Source: an uncultured Paraburkholderia sp.
GTDB taxonomy: Bacteria; Pseudomonadota; Gammaproteobacteria; Burkholderiales; Burkholderiaceae
DNA length: 64,000 nt
Direction: 5' to 3'
Assembly (NCBI GenBank): GCA_940746715.1
Contig: CALNWN010000011.1
Span: forward strand, 1 to 64,000
Below are positions 1 to 9,413 of the stretch, one piece after another. The translations under genes were made by a program, and so were the position numbers. Numbering within the stretch: the first letter of the stretch is position 1; each line of letters starts with the position of its first letter. The notes below the pieces were generated by a model, which saw nothing but the letters and a program-made list of their open reading frames with translations, was not told the origin of the DNA and ran no database searches.

Positions 1-1
1 C

Positions 2-127
2 TCGATTCTCGTCGGCATTCAGGTGCCGGAAGCTGATAACGCCGAGTTCGACCGATTCCTCGCCACGCTCGGTTATCCGTACTGGGAAGAGACGCAGAAC
101 CCGGTTTATCGGCTGTTCCCGGGTTGA
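2..127 (+). CDS. ilvA: Threonine dehydratase (biosynthetic), C-terminal end only
   Basis: The first 41 codons of the window are the tail of a protein ending at the TGA at 125-127. The segment contains the motif LGYPYWEETQNPVYRLF, which matches the end of the ACT-like regulatory domain of biosynthetic threonine ammonia-lyase. That enzyme deaminates threonine to 2-oxobutyrate at the start of isoleucine synthesis, with isoleucine feedback through this domain. The catalytic PLP domain lies outside the window. The gene order ilvA, 5'-nucleotidase, queF is one I know from Burkholderia, which supports the call. Confidence 0.8.
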   Translation, partial: SILVGIQVPEADNAEFDRFLATLGYPYWEETQNPVYRLFPG

Positions 128-166
128 ACGACTGCAACACGACTGCAACGAAACCTGAAACCGCAG

Positions 167-1070
167 ATGGCTCTCTCGCTTGTCGACAAACTGGTGGTGG
201 CGATCTCGTCGCGCGCGCTCTTCGACTTCGAGGAAGAAAACCGCGTGTACGAGGAAGGCGACCTTCAGGCCTATGAAGCGCTGCAGCGCGCGCGCCTGAA
301 CGTGCCCGCGAAGCCCGGCGTCGCGTTTCCACTGATCCGCAAGCTGCTGGCGTTGAATGTGGGCGGCCATCGCGTGGAAGTGGTGATTCTGTCGCGCAGC
401 GATCCGATCAGCGGATTGCGCGCGTTTCATTCGTGCCGCGAGCACGGACTCGCGATCGAGCGCGGCGTCTTCACGCGGGGCCGGGCGCCGTTCGGCTATC
501 TGAAGCCGTTGAACGCGTCGCTCTTTCTGTCCGCGAATCAGGACGACGTGCGCGATGCGCTCGCCGCCGGTTTCCCGGCCGCACGCGTGTTGCCGGAATC
601 GGCGAAAATGGCGAGCAAGTATCCGGACGAAATCCGCATTGCTTTCGATGGCGACGCCGTGCTGTTTTCCGACGAGGCCGAGCGCGTGTTCCAGAAAGAC
701 GGCTTGCGGGCTTTCGTCGGGCATGAGACGCACAACAAGGATCTGCCGCTGGCCGACGGGCCGCTCAAGCCCTTGCTTGAAGCCGCTGCATCGGCTGCAA
801 AAGCTCGCGGATCAGGCCGCGCCCATGCATATTCGTACGGCATTGGTGACGGCACGTTCGGCGCCCGCGCACGAGCGCGCAATCCGAACGCTGATGGCCT
901 GGAACATCGAAATCGACGAAGCGATGTTTCTGGGCGGCCTCGACAAGAGCGCATTTCTGCGCGAGTTCGAGCCTGACTTTTTCTTCGACGACCAAATTGG
1001 CCACTGCGAGTCGGCCCGCGTCGTGACGGCGACCTGGCATGTGCTGAGTGGCATCGTGAACGCATCATGA
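167..1070 (+). pseudogene. 5'-nucleotidase, frameshifted
   Basis: The frame starting at ATG 167 encodes about 205 residues of a cytosolic 5'-nucleotidase (the family usually found beside queF in Burkholderia), including LPLADGPLKPLLEA, then runs out of frame. The rest (HIRTALVTARSAPAHERAIRTL through DFFFDDQIGHCESA to the stop at 1068-1070) continues in the next frame. The switch is near 784, where gaagccgctg looks like gaagcgctg with an extra C. Removing that base restores one protein of about 300 residues. Its stop overlaps the queF start (ATGA), suggesting cotranscription. Whether the extra base is a real mutation or a read error cannot be told from this sequence alone. Confidence 0.75.
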
Positions 1071-1891
1071 CACCCGAACAATCACCGCTGGGTAAGGCTT
1101 CCACTTACACCGAACAGTATGACGCGTCGCTGCTCTTTCCGATTGCGCGAAGCAACGCGCGCGGCGCGATCGGCATCGGCGCGCAATTGCCCTTCTTCGG
1201 CACGGACATCTGGAACGCGTATGAGCTGTCGTGGCTCAATCAGCGCGGCAAACCGCAGATCGCAGTGGCCACCTTTTTCGTGCCGGCGGACTCGCCCAAC
1301 ATCGTCGAGTCGAAGTCGTTCAAGCTTTATCTCGGCTCATTCGCGCAGACCGCGTTCGACTCCATCGAAGCGGTGCGCGACACGATCAAGCGGGACGTGT
1401 CGGCGTCCTGCGGCTCGACGGTCTCGGTTTATCTGACCGCGCCGCACGATTTCGCCAAGTTGCAGATGGAAGAATTCGAGGGCACACCGCTCGACCGGCT
1501 CGATCTCGACGCGCAGATCTACACGCCCGACGCGTCGCTGCTGAACGCGGCGCTGGACGAAGCGCCCGTCGAAGAAACGGTGTTCTCCAACCTGTTGAAA
1601 TCGAACTGCCCGGTGACAGGGCAACCGGATTGGGGCAGCGTGCAGATTCACTACGTCGGGCCGCAGATCGATCATGCAGGCTTGCTGCGCTACATCATCT
1701 CGTATCGCAATCACACCGGCTTTCACGAGCAATGCGTCGAAAAGATTTTTATCGACGTGCTCAACGCGTGCCGCCCGGTCAAGCTCGCGGTCTATGCGCG
1801 CTACACGCGGCGCGGCGGGCTCGACATCAACCCGTTCCGCACCAACTACAACCTGCCGATGCCAGACAACATGCGTCTCGCGCGGCAATAA
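1067..1891 (+). CDS. queF: NADPH-dependent 7-cyano-7-deazaguanine reductase QueF
   Basis: Intact 274-residue protein of the long (two-domain, YqcD-like) QueF type. It reduces preQ0 to preQ1 in queuosine biosynthesis, a tRNA wobble-base modification. The QueF motif ESKSFKLYL lies at residues 81-89 and the catalytic segment SNCPVTGQPDWG places the nucleophilic cysteine at 181 and the acid Asp at 188. The ATG overlaps the stop of the upstream nucleotidase frame (ATGA), so translation is probably coupled. No lesion is seen, in contrast to its neighbour. Confidence 0.93.
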   Translation: MTPEQSPLGKASTYTEQYDASLLFPIARSNARGAIGIGAQLPFFGTDIWNAYELSWLNQRGKPQIAVATFFVPADSPNIVESKSFKLYLGSFAQTAFDSIEAVRDTIKRDVSASCGSTVSVYLTAPHDFAKLQMEEFEGTPLDRLDLDAQIYTPDASLLNAALDEAPVEETVFSNLLKSNCPVTGQPDWGSVQIHYVGPQIDHAGLLRYIISYRNHTGFHEQCVEKIFIDVLNACRPVKLAVYARYTRRGGLDINPFRTNYNLPMPDNMRLARQ

Positions 1892-1911
1892 GCACCCGCT
1901 TTAGCCTTATC

Positions 1912-1943
1912 GCCGCGGACGTTCTTCGGTCACGTCCCGCGGC
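1912..1943. terminator. Hairpin between convergent queF and RidA genes
   Basis: An 11-12 bp inverted repeat (gccgcggacgt paired with acgtcccgcggc, one bulge) with a short loop sits 20 bases after the queF stop and 13 before the RidA stop. There is no T-run, so it is at best a weak terminator for either gene. Confidence 0.4.
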
Positions 1944-1956
1944 ACCTTCAGGCGCG

Positions 1957-2343
1957 TCAGGCCGCCGGCTTCTTGTAGGCGACGCAGTCCACCTCGACCT
2001 TGCAGTCAATCACCATCGACGAAACGACGCACGCGCGCGCCGGCGGATTGTCGCCGAAGTATTCGCGAAACACCTTGTTGAACGACGCGAAGTCGCGCGG
2101 ATCGTCGAGCCACACGCCGCAGCGGACGACATGCTCTGCGCCGTAACCGGCTTCCTTCAAAATGGCGAACACGTTCTGGATCGCCTTGTGCGATTGCTCG
2201 ACGATGCCGCCGTTGATCACCTCGCCGTTCTCCATCGGCGTCTGTCCTGAAACAAACAGCCAGCCGTCGGCTTCCACTGCGCGTGCAAACGGCATGTGCT
2301 GGCCGCCCGTTCCTTTACCGCCTTCAACGCCATATCGCTTCAT
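1957..2343 (-). CDS. RidA family (enamine/imine deaminase-like) protein
   Basis: Intact 128-residue RidA/YjgF-family protein (GWLFVSGQTPMENGEVINGG near the N-terminus, then HVVRCGVWLDDPRDF and ARACVVSS, with the conserved arginine of the fold). RidA proteins hydrolyse the reactive enamine/imine intermediates released by PLP deaminases. The frame is open further upstream, but AAGGAG at 2351-2356 lies seven bases before ATG 2343 (four before the adjacent ATG 2346), which fixes the start. It lies downstream of a D-amino-acid deacylase and across from a D-amino-acid deaminase, so its likely role is to clear the deaminase's imine product. Confidence 0.85.
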   Translation of the reverse strand: MKRYGVEGGKGTGGQHMPFARAVEADGWLFVSGQTPMENGEVINGGIVEQSHKAIQNVFAILKEAGYGAEHVVRCGVWLDDPRDFASFNKVFREYFGDNPPARACVVSSMVIDCKVEVDCVAYKKPAA

Positions 2344-2393
2344 CATTACGCTCCTTAAAGATTGGACGCGCGCAGCCGTCGCGCCGCGCGCCT

Positions 2394-3904
2394 TCATAAA
2401 TCGGGATTCGCTAAACCAGTTGCCCCGGCCACATCAGAACGCGCCCGCGGCGTCGCCTTTCGACGCCGCGCCGCGCGCGCCACGAAATGTCCGGCGCGCT
2501 CGCCCGTGACTTCGCCGTTGCGGTAGGTCAGCACGCCGTTGACCCAAACCGCGTCGATGCCGTCGGCGGCCTGTTGCGGCTGCTCGAAGGTCGCCGCGTC
2601 GCGCACTTTCGCCGGGTCGAACAACACGAGGTCGGCGTGATAAGCCGATGTGCACCTCGCCGCGCTGCGCCAGACCGAAGCGTCGCGCGGACAGGCTCGT
2701 CATCTTGCGCACCGCCTCTTCGAGCGGCAGCAAACCGGCGTCCCGCGCATAGTGGCCGAGCACGCGCGGAAAGGGCGCCCCACAAACGCGGATGCGGCAG
2801 CGGATCGTTCGGCAAGCCGTCGGAGCCGACCATCGTCGCCGGATGCGAGAGGATGCGCCGCACGTCGTCTTCCGACATGTTGTGATACACCGCGCCCGCC
2901 GGCTGCAGGCGCTGCGCCGCTTCCTGCTGCGTGACGCCCCACTCGGCGGCAATGTCCTTCACGAGCTTGCCGGCCATTTCCGGATGCGGCTCGGACCACG
3001 TCACCGTGATGTCGATGTCGCCCGTGACCTGCTTCAGATCGAGCGTCGACGAGCTGCGGTTATACAGATAGCAATCGCAACCGATGGGCTGCATGCGCCG
3101 CGCGCCTTCGATCGATTTCAACACTTCCCGCTGCGTCCCCAGTTCGACGGCCCCGCGCATTTCAGATGCGAGATCACCACCGTCACGCGCGTGACGGCCC
3201 ACGCGAAACGCCTCGTCCATTGCGTCGAGAATCGCGTCGAATTCGGTGCGCATGTGCGTGGTGTACAGCGCGCCCGCGGCGGCGAGCGCCATCACCTCTT
3301 CGGTCGGCGCGGCAAACGCGGAACCGTAGGCCAGTCCCGAACTCAGGCCGAGCGCGCCGTTCGCGAGCGCCTCTTCGAGCTGCGCGCGCATGCCTTCGAT
3401 TTCCTGCGGCGTGGCCGCGCGGTCGAGGCGGTCCATGTGATTGTTGCGCAAGGCCGTGTGCCCGATCAGCGCGCCGACGTTGACCGAAGGACGCGCGGCG
3501 TTCACTGCCTTCACGTAGTCCGCGAAAGTCGGGTACTGGAACGCGTCGCGCTCGCCGAGCAGGTTCATCGGATCGGGCGGATCGCCCTTCAGCGCAACCG
3601 GCGAAGCGCTTATGCCGCAATTGCCGACGATCACCGTGGTCACGCCTTGCGTGATCTTCGGCAGCATCTGCGGCGAGCGGCTGACATGCGTGTCGTCGTG
3701 CGTGTGCACGTCGATAAAACCCGGCGCGAGCGCCCGGCCCTCGGCTTCCATCACGTCCTCGGCCAGCCAGTTCGACAGATTGCCGATCGCGACGATGCGC
3801 CCGTCGCGGATCGCGACATCGCGCTCGACAGGCGGCGCGCCCGTGCCGTCATACAGCTGCGCGCCGATGATCAGGGTATCGGCGGCTTCGGGATGCGAGT
3901 GCAT
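2394..3904 (-). pseudogene. N-acyl-D-amino-acid deacylase (D-aminoacylase), multiply frameshifted
   Basis: About 500 codons of an amidohydrolase-superfamily D-aminoacylase, which frees D-amino acids from their N-acyl derivatives. The metal-binding His67, His69 (DVHTHDD) and Cys96 (VGNCGIS) are present, as is GSDGLPNDP further on. Two shifts compensate each other between about 3128 and 3190, so a segment of roughly 21 codons is read out of frame; the correct frame there reads ISHLKCAGPSNWG, which holds a further metal-binding His. Two more shifts near 2787 and 2640 move the end (LFDPAKVRDAATF... VWVNGVLTYRNGEVTGERAGHF) through two other frames. The product cannot be functional as read. It lies 14 bases after the RpiR stop and above RidA, probably one operon. 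Confidence 0.8.
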
Positions 3905-3918
3905 GGATCAGTCTCCTA

Positions 3919-4802
3919 TCAGTCACCCAGGGGTTGTCGATCGCCGCCGCCGCGATGCGTGTCGAGTGCGTGCTTCATGCGGCGGAGCAATTCGCGGCTC
4001 TCGTCACCCTGACTGACGGCAAGTTCGGTGACGAGCACATCGAGCGCCATCATCATCGCGTAGCGCGACGACGGCTTGTAAATGAAGTCGGTCTCGAAGG
4101 CGACAATCGGAATCAGCCAGTCGGCGAGCCTCGCGAGCGGCGACGCGGGCGCGGTCAGCGCGATCACCGTCGCGCCGTAGCTGCGCGCGATCTGGCAGTT
4201 CTCCACCATCTCCGGCACGCGGCCGGTCGTGGACAGCGCGATCAGCACGGTATCGCGCGACACGGTGCTCGCGACCATGCGCTGCAACAAGCCGTCCTGA
4301 TACGTGGCCACGGGCCGCCCAAGGCGCACGAGCCGGAACCGCATTTCGTCGGCGAGCGCGGTGGAGCCGCCCATGCCGAACACGTAGATCATGCGCGCGG
4401 CTCGCAGCGCGGCTGCCGCTCCGGCCAACGGCGCCTGTCGCAGCAGTTGATGGTTGTGCGCCAGCGCCGTCTGCAATTCGTCGAACACGCGGGTCGCGAT
4501 GTGCTCCGGCGCGTCGCCGGGCGTGCCCGCCTGCAGGAAGCGCTGGCCGACCGCCGCGGCTTGCGCGAGCCGCAGCTTCAATTCGCGGACGTCGCGGCAG
4601 CCCACCGCCTTCGCAAAGCGCGTGACGGCGCGACGCTCACCTGCGCCTGCTCCGCCAGCGCGCCGATGCTGGCGCGCGAGGCGCCCATCAGATCGTCGAG
4701 AATAAGCGCGGCCACCTTGCGTTCGGCCGAGCGCAGCTCCGGCGCGCATTCGGCAATGCGCGCGACGATGTCGAAAGTCAGCGGTTCGGCGGTGGAGTTC
4801 AT
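3919..4802 (-). pseudogene. MurR/RpiR family transcriptional regulator, frameshifted
   Basis: The ATG at 4802 opens a frame for an N-terminal RpiR-type helix-turn-helix (ERKVAALILDDLMGASRASIGALAEQAQVSVA). Near 4628 the frame is lost; the next frame continues exactly where the family expects it (TRFAKAVGCRDVRELKLRLAQ), and then a SIS domain (VFGMGGSTALADEMRFRLVRLG, LIALSTTGRVPEMVENCQIAR). One G missing from gcggcc would explain the break; repaired, the protein is about 294 residues. RpiR regulators bind DNA through the HTH and sense phosphosugars or related ligands through SIS. It is divergent from the deaminase gene and upstream of the deacylase, so it is probably the local regulator. Confidence 0.8.
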
Positions 4803-4842
4803 GGCTGCTCGTGCCCGGCGGGCGCTCTGAAAGCCGTGGTAC

Positions 4843-4863
4843 TAAATAACATTTCTTTATTTA
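4843..4863. promoter_or_regulatory. Candidate RpiR operator (inverted repeat)
   Basis: TAAATAA at 4843-4849 and TTATTTA at 4857-4863 form a perfect inverted repeat with a seven-base spacer, inside the AT-rich 127 bp between the divergent RpiR and deaminase genes. Its position fits an operator for the adjacent regulator; this is inference from placement and symmetry. Confidence 0.4.
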
Positions 4864-4929
4864 TCGTACTTTCGGTAACATGGTAAAGTCAACCTCGATG
4901 CAATTTAAACGGACGATGGAGCAGGGGAC

Positions 4930-6205
4930 ATGAAAGTTACAAACTATCAGGGCGCGACGATTGATCCTTATAGCAAGGGCTTGGGCATGGTTCCGGGCGC
5001 GAGAGCATCCAGCTCACGGACGCGGCGCGTCTGGAGTGGAATCTGTTGGACGAAGACGTGAGTCTGCCCGCCGCCGTGCTCTACGCGGACCGCGTCGAGC
5101 ACAACCTCAAGTGGATGCAGGCATTCGTCGCGGAATACGGCGTGAAGCTGGCGCCGCACGGCAAGACGACCATGGCGCCGCAACTGTTCCGCCGTCAGCT
5201 GGAAACCGGCGCGTGGGGCATCACGCTCGCCACCGCGCATCAGGTGCGCGCGGCTTATCACGGCGGCGTCTCGCGCGTGCTGATGGCCAACCAGCTGGTG
5301 GGCCGCCGCAACATGATGGTCGCCGAGTTGCTGAGCGATCCGGATTTCGAGTTCTTCTGTCTCGTCGATTCAGTGGAAGGCGTCGAGCAACTGGGGCGCT
5401 TTTTCACGTCCGTGAAGAAGCCGCTTCAGGTGCTGCTCGAGCTGGGCGTGCCGGCCGGGCGCACCGGCGTGCGCGACGAAGCGCAGCGCAATGCCGTGCT
5501 CGAAGCAATCGCCCGCTATCTTGGCGTGCTGAAGCTCGCGGGCGTCGAATTGTATGAAAGCGTGCTGAAGGAAGAACACGAGGTGCGCGAATTCCTGCAA
5601 GGCGCGGTCGCGGTCACGCGCGCGCTCGCGACGCAGGGCGTTTCGAGCGCACGCCCGCAATCCTGTCGGGCGCGGGCTCGGCATGGTACGACGTGGTCGC
5701 GGAGGAATTCGTGAAGGCGTCGCAGACCGGTAAGGTCGAAGTCGTGCTGCGCCCCGGCTGCTATCTGACACATGACGTCGGCATTTATCGCAAGGCGCAG
5801 ACGGAAATCTTCGCGCGCAATCCGGTCGCGAAGAAAATGGGCGAAGGCCTCTTGCCCGCGCTGCAACTGTGTGCCTATGTGCAGTCCATTCCGAAGCCGG
5901 ACCGCGCGATTATCGGCCTCGGCAAGCGCGATTCCGCATTCGACGCGGGTCTGCCGGAGCCGGCGCGTCATTACCGGCCGGGCAATCAGGCGCCGCGCGA
6001 CGTCGCCGCGAGCGAAGGCTGGGAAGTCTTCGGCTTGATGGATCAGCACGCGTATATGCGGATTCCCGCAGGCGCAGATCTGAAGGTGGGAGACATGATC
6101 GCGTTCGACATCTCGCACCCTTGCCTCACTTTCGACAAATGGCGCCAGGTGCTGGTGGTCGATCCGGCCTATCGAGTCACGGAAGTGATCGAAACGTTCT
6201 TCTGA
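4930..6205 (+). pseudogene. D-amino-acid deaminase, D-serine dehydratase/D-threonine aldolase family, frameshifted
   Basis: ATG 4930 (preceded by GGAGCAGGGG) starts MKVTNYQGATIDPYSKGLG, then the frame is lost near 5000. The middle (residues equivalent to 25-225) contains the PLP-lysine region KLAPHGKTTMAPQL; a second shift near 5640 leads into RTPAILSGAGSAWYDVV and the C-terminal metal site FDISHPCLTFDKW, with the zinc-binding His and Cys typical of DSD-type enzymes. The fold-type III PLP enzyme would convert D-amino acids to 2-oxo acids and ammonia through an imine. Both breaks are single-base. Divergent from rpiR and functionally linked to the deacylase and RidA genes. Confidence 0.78.
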
Positions 6206-6278
6206 GTGTTCCAGTGGGTATGACCGCGCGCGGGCTTCAGCGGTTGGCGCACCTCTTTGTGGCCGGCCGGCGGGCGTC

Positions 6279-6361
6279 TAGCTGACCGTTTTGCCGGGCG
6301 TTTGGCCGACCCTTTAGCCAACCGTTTAGCCGCCGCTTAGCCCAGCTTTTCTCCGGCCGTT
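6279..6361. repeat. Degenerate 11-12 bp tandem repeat, about seven units
   Basis: Starting at 6279, units resembling tagccgaccgtt follow each other: four of exactly 12 bp (6279-6326), two of 11 bp and one of 13. T-runs recur once per unit. The array spans the MarR stop codon (6337-6339) and extends into its last codons. A closely similar array lies at 44809-44874. Confidence 0.6.
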
Positions 6362-6807
6362 TCGTCGACGCTAGCCGCCGACACCACTTCGCCGATTCTC
6401 GCTTCGAGCATTTTCAACGCGCCGGACAAGGCGCTCAGCGCGTCGTCCGGCAGCGCGGCCATCGTGTCGTGCAGGAAGGCATTGTGGCGCGGCAGGCTCG
6501 CCTCGGTGGCGGACAGGCCCGCTTCGGTCAAGCGCACATTGGTCACGCGGTTATCGCGCGAATCCATGCTGCGCGCGATCCAGCCGAGTCCTTCGAGCGC
6601 TTTCAACTGGCGCGTCAGCGCGCCGGGATCGACCCGCGACTGTTCGACAAGCCGCTTCTGCGACGACTCGCCCGCCTGCTCGTGCAGCGCGAGCATGATG
6701 CGCCAGCGCGGCAACGGGTGGCCGACTTGCGCCTCGAAGGCCGACATGAACGCACGATAGGTGCGGCCGAACTGCTGCATGACGGCGACGCGGTCCTGTT
6801 CTTCCAT
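6337..6807 (-). CDS. MarR family transcriptional regulator
   Basis: Intact 156-residue winged-helix MarR protein: an N-terminal dimerisation helix, the recognition segment SQKRLVEQSRVDPGALTRQLKALEGLGWI at about residues 49-77, and the wing with RSMDSRDNRVTNVRLTEAG. MarR proteins usually repress a neighbouring efflux or detoxification gene and release DNA on binding a phenolic or lipophilic ligand. It lies 94 bases downstream of, and on the same strand as, a DHA2-type drug exporter, so the two are probably one unit. Its C-terminus overlaps the tandem repeat, which has possibly altered the last residues (ETAGEKLG). Confidence 0.88.
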   Translation of the reverse strand: MEEQDRVAVMQQFGRTYRAFMSAFEAQVGHPLPRWRIMLALHEQAGESSQKRLVEQSRVDPGALTRQLKALEGLGWIARSMDSRDNRVTNVRLTEAGLSATEASLPRHNAFLHDTMAALPDDALSALSGALKMLEARIGEVVSAASVDETAGEKLG

Positions 6808-6901
6808 AATGGTTCTGTAACGCTGAAATCGAAAATCAATCCGCGTGGATCACCGGCTCGAGCTTGCGCTGGAGCTTGATCGGCGGAACACGGCGGCTTT
6901 G

Positions 6902-8431
6902 CTATACCGACACGACGGCGACGATGGCCGCCATCGCAAGACCAAAATGGATCGCGGTGACGAGCGTTTCGCGCGCCGTCTCCAGAAGCATTGCGCCATT
7001 ATGACCGGCGCGCGCAAGCGCGCCGAGCAGGCTCGCTTGCGCTTCGTGGTTGATCAAAATCTGCGGATCGCCGAGGTCGCCGAACCATTGCGAAGCGCGA
7101 TCGCTTTCGAGCGCGCTGCGCACGCCGCTCGCGTACATATGGCTGACGAGCGTGCCGGTGAGCGCCGTGCCGATCATGCCGCCGATCATCCGCAGCGACT
7201 GCAGCAGCGCGGTTGCAATGCCGAGATGCTCGCGGCCGGCTGTCTGTTGGGCGAAGATCGTGAGGTTCGGCATGACGAAACCGAGGCCGAGGCCGCCGAG
7301 CACCATGAATGACATGAGCAGCCAATGCGGCATGGAACGGGTAGCCACCACCACGCCGAGGCACGAGAGCGCAACCAGCGCAAAGCCGACGTACAGCATC
7401 AGATTCGGATTGCGCACGCGCGACACCACGCGGCCGTTGGCGATACTGCCATCGTGATGAACACCACGAGCGGCGTGATGACCACGCCCGCTTCTTTCGG
7501 CGACATGCCGAAGCCGCCCTGGAACAGCAGCGGCGCGTAAAAAAGCAGCGAGAACATCGTGAAGCCGCCGAGCACCGCGAGCGTGAAAAGCGCGGCGAGG
7601 CTCTGGTTGCGGAACATGTCGACGGGAAGAATCGCCGTGGGGCAACGCTTTTCCCACTGCCACAGCGCATACGCCGAAACGACGCTCAGCACGAGCAGCG
7701 CGCACGCGCCCAATGTGAGTCCATGTTTCGGCAGCAATTCGACGAACAGTTGCAGCGAGCCGAGCGCCACGGCGATCAGCGCGGCGCCGGGCCAGTCGAG
7801 CCGCATCTTGCCTTTGTGTTCGACATGCCGCAGATGCTGCAGGAAGCGCCAGACGAAAAACAGCGACAGGATGCCGACCGGCAGATTCACGTAAAAGACC
7901 GAGCGCCAGCCGTAGTACTGCGTCAGGAAGCCGCCGAGCGACGGTCCGACGGCATTGGCAATGCCGAACGCCGAGCTCATCAGCACCTGCCAGCGCAAAC
8001 GCACGACCGAGTCCGGAAAGAGGTCCGGAATGCAGGCAAACGCGGTGCCGACCAGCATGCCGCCGCCGATGCCTTGCAGGCCGCGCGCGAGCACCAGGAA
8101 CAGCATGTTGTTTGGCGACGCCGCAGAGCACCGACGCGCCCGTGAACACCACGATGGACGCAATCACGAACGGCTTGCGCCCGTAGTAATCGCCGAGCAG
8201 TCCGAAGATCGGCACAGTAATCACCGAGGTCAGCAGATACGACGTCGCCACCCACGCATAGAGCTCGAAACCCTTGAGTTCGGCGACGATGGTGGGAAGC
8301 GCGGTGCCGACCACCGTCTGGTCGAGCGCGACCAGCATGGTGACGAAGGAGATGCCGAGCATCGCCAGCAGCGATTCCCGGAACGGCAAGACTTGCCCAC
8401 TCGAATGATGGGCGGCGGTATGGACAGCCAT
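6902..8431 (-). pseudogene. MFS drug exporter, DHA2 (EmrB/QacA, 14-TM) family, frameshifted
   Basis: Translation from ATG 8431 gives MAVHTAAHHSSGQVLPF and the first helices (FVTMLVALDQTVVGTALPTIVAEL, the DHA2 motif, then GLLGDYYGRKPFVI, MFS motif A). Near 8120 the frame shifts; the following ~225 codons (LVLARGLQGIGGGMLVGTAFA, the helix-5 antiporter region, onward) are in another frame, and near 7445 the original frame returns and runs to the stop at 6902. Repaired, the protein is about 510 residues, a normal length for proton-coupled multidrug exporters of the inner membrane. Neighbouring marR probably regulates it. Both breaks fall within membrane segments, so no functional transporter is expected. 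Confidence 0.8.
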
Positions 8432-8448
8432 TTTTGATATAGCAACAG

Positions 8449-8460
8449 TTGACGCGTCAA
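8449..8460. promoter_or_regulatory. Perfect 12-bp palindrome upstream of the exporter
   Basis: TTGACGCGTCAA is a perfect palindrome 18 bases upstream of the exporter ATG and also contains a TTGACG -35-like hexamer. Its position suggests an operator for the cotranscribed MarR protein; binding is not shown. Confidence 0.4.
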
Positions 8461-8570
8461 ACGATTTGGGAATCATACCACGCATGCGCGCTCTAAGCAG
8501 GACGTCGAGCGGCGCGGGATCGCCCTTGAATCGACTGAAGAAAACACTTCACATGACGCCAGGGAGGCAC

Positions 8571-9413
8571 ATGGAGCCGGGTTCGCTCGCAGCACGATCG
8601 TTGTCGGAAGAGAACTTGAGCGCGCTGCGCCGCGCGAAACACGAATTGGAAAGCCCCGCACTGGCGATGAAACTGGCGAGCATCGTCGGTGCGCCGTTGG
8701 AGAAGCTGATTGCGCGCATGCCCGCGTTCGCCAACGAAAAGGTCGCGGCCGCGACCGAACTGGCGCTGCGCAAGTGCCTGTCCATCGCGCTGCGCACGCT
8801 CGGCCGGCGCGACGTCGCGTCGTCGCTCGTCGCGCCCGAGAAGCCGAGTAACCTGCTGCACAAGTTCGCGGTGGCCACGACCGGCGCGGCGGGCGGCGCG
8901 TTCGGCCTCCTCGCGCTGCCCGCCGAGTTGCCGGTCACGACAACGCTGATGTTCCGCTCGATTTGCGACGTGGCGCGCAGCGAAGGCGAGGACCTGAAGT
9001 CGATCGACACGCAGCTCCAGTGCCTGACGGTGCTGGGCATGGGCGGCACCTCGACCGCGGACGACGACGCCGACTACGGCTACTTCATCATGCGCGGCGC
9101 GCTCGCGCAGGCGGTGTCGAAAGCGTCGTCCGAAGTCGCGACGAAGGGTTTCGCCACGCACGGCTCCGCCGCCCTGCTGCGCCTCGTCAATACGATCGCC
9201 GCGCGCTTCTCCGTGCAGGTCAGCGAGCAGATCGCCGCGAAGTCCATTCCGGCGATCGGCGCGGTGCTCGGCGCGATGGTCAACACCGTGTTCATCGACC
9301 ACTTCCAGCAGGTCGCGCACGGCCATTTCACCGTGCGGCGGCTCGAGCGGCAGTACGGCGAAGCGACCGTGAAGGCCGCGTATCAGACGATCGACGTCAC
9401 GCTCGACGCCTGA
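8571..9413 (+). CDS. EcsC family protein
   Basis: Intact; 280 residues from ATG 8571, chosen because AGGGAGG ends three bases before it (ATG 8553 would add six residues). The segment GGAFGLLALPAELPVTTTLMFRSICDVARSEGEDL is characteristic of EcsC-domain proteins, with small-residue-rich helices before and after. EcsC was named from a Bacillus ABC-exporter operon, but the biochemical role of the domain is not established. The start region faces the divergent exporter gene. The 3' end overlaps the convergent hydrolase gene by 31 bases. Confidence 0.85.
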   Translation: MEPGSLAARSLSEENLSALRRAKHELESPALAMKLASIVGAPLEKLIARMPAFANEKVAAATELALRKCLSIALRTLGRRDVASSLVAPEKPSNLLHKFAVATTGAAGGAFGLLALPAELPVTTTLMFRSICDVARSEGEDLKSIDTQLQCLTVLGMGGTSTADDDADYGYFIMRGALAQAVSKASSEVATKGFATHGSAALLRLVNTIAARFSVQVSEQIAAKSIPAIGAVLGAMVNTVFIDHFQQVAHGHFTVRRLERQYGEATVKAAYQTIDVTLDA

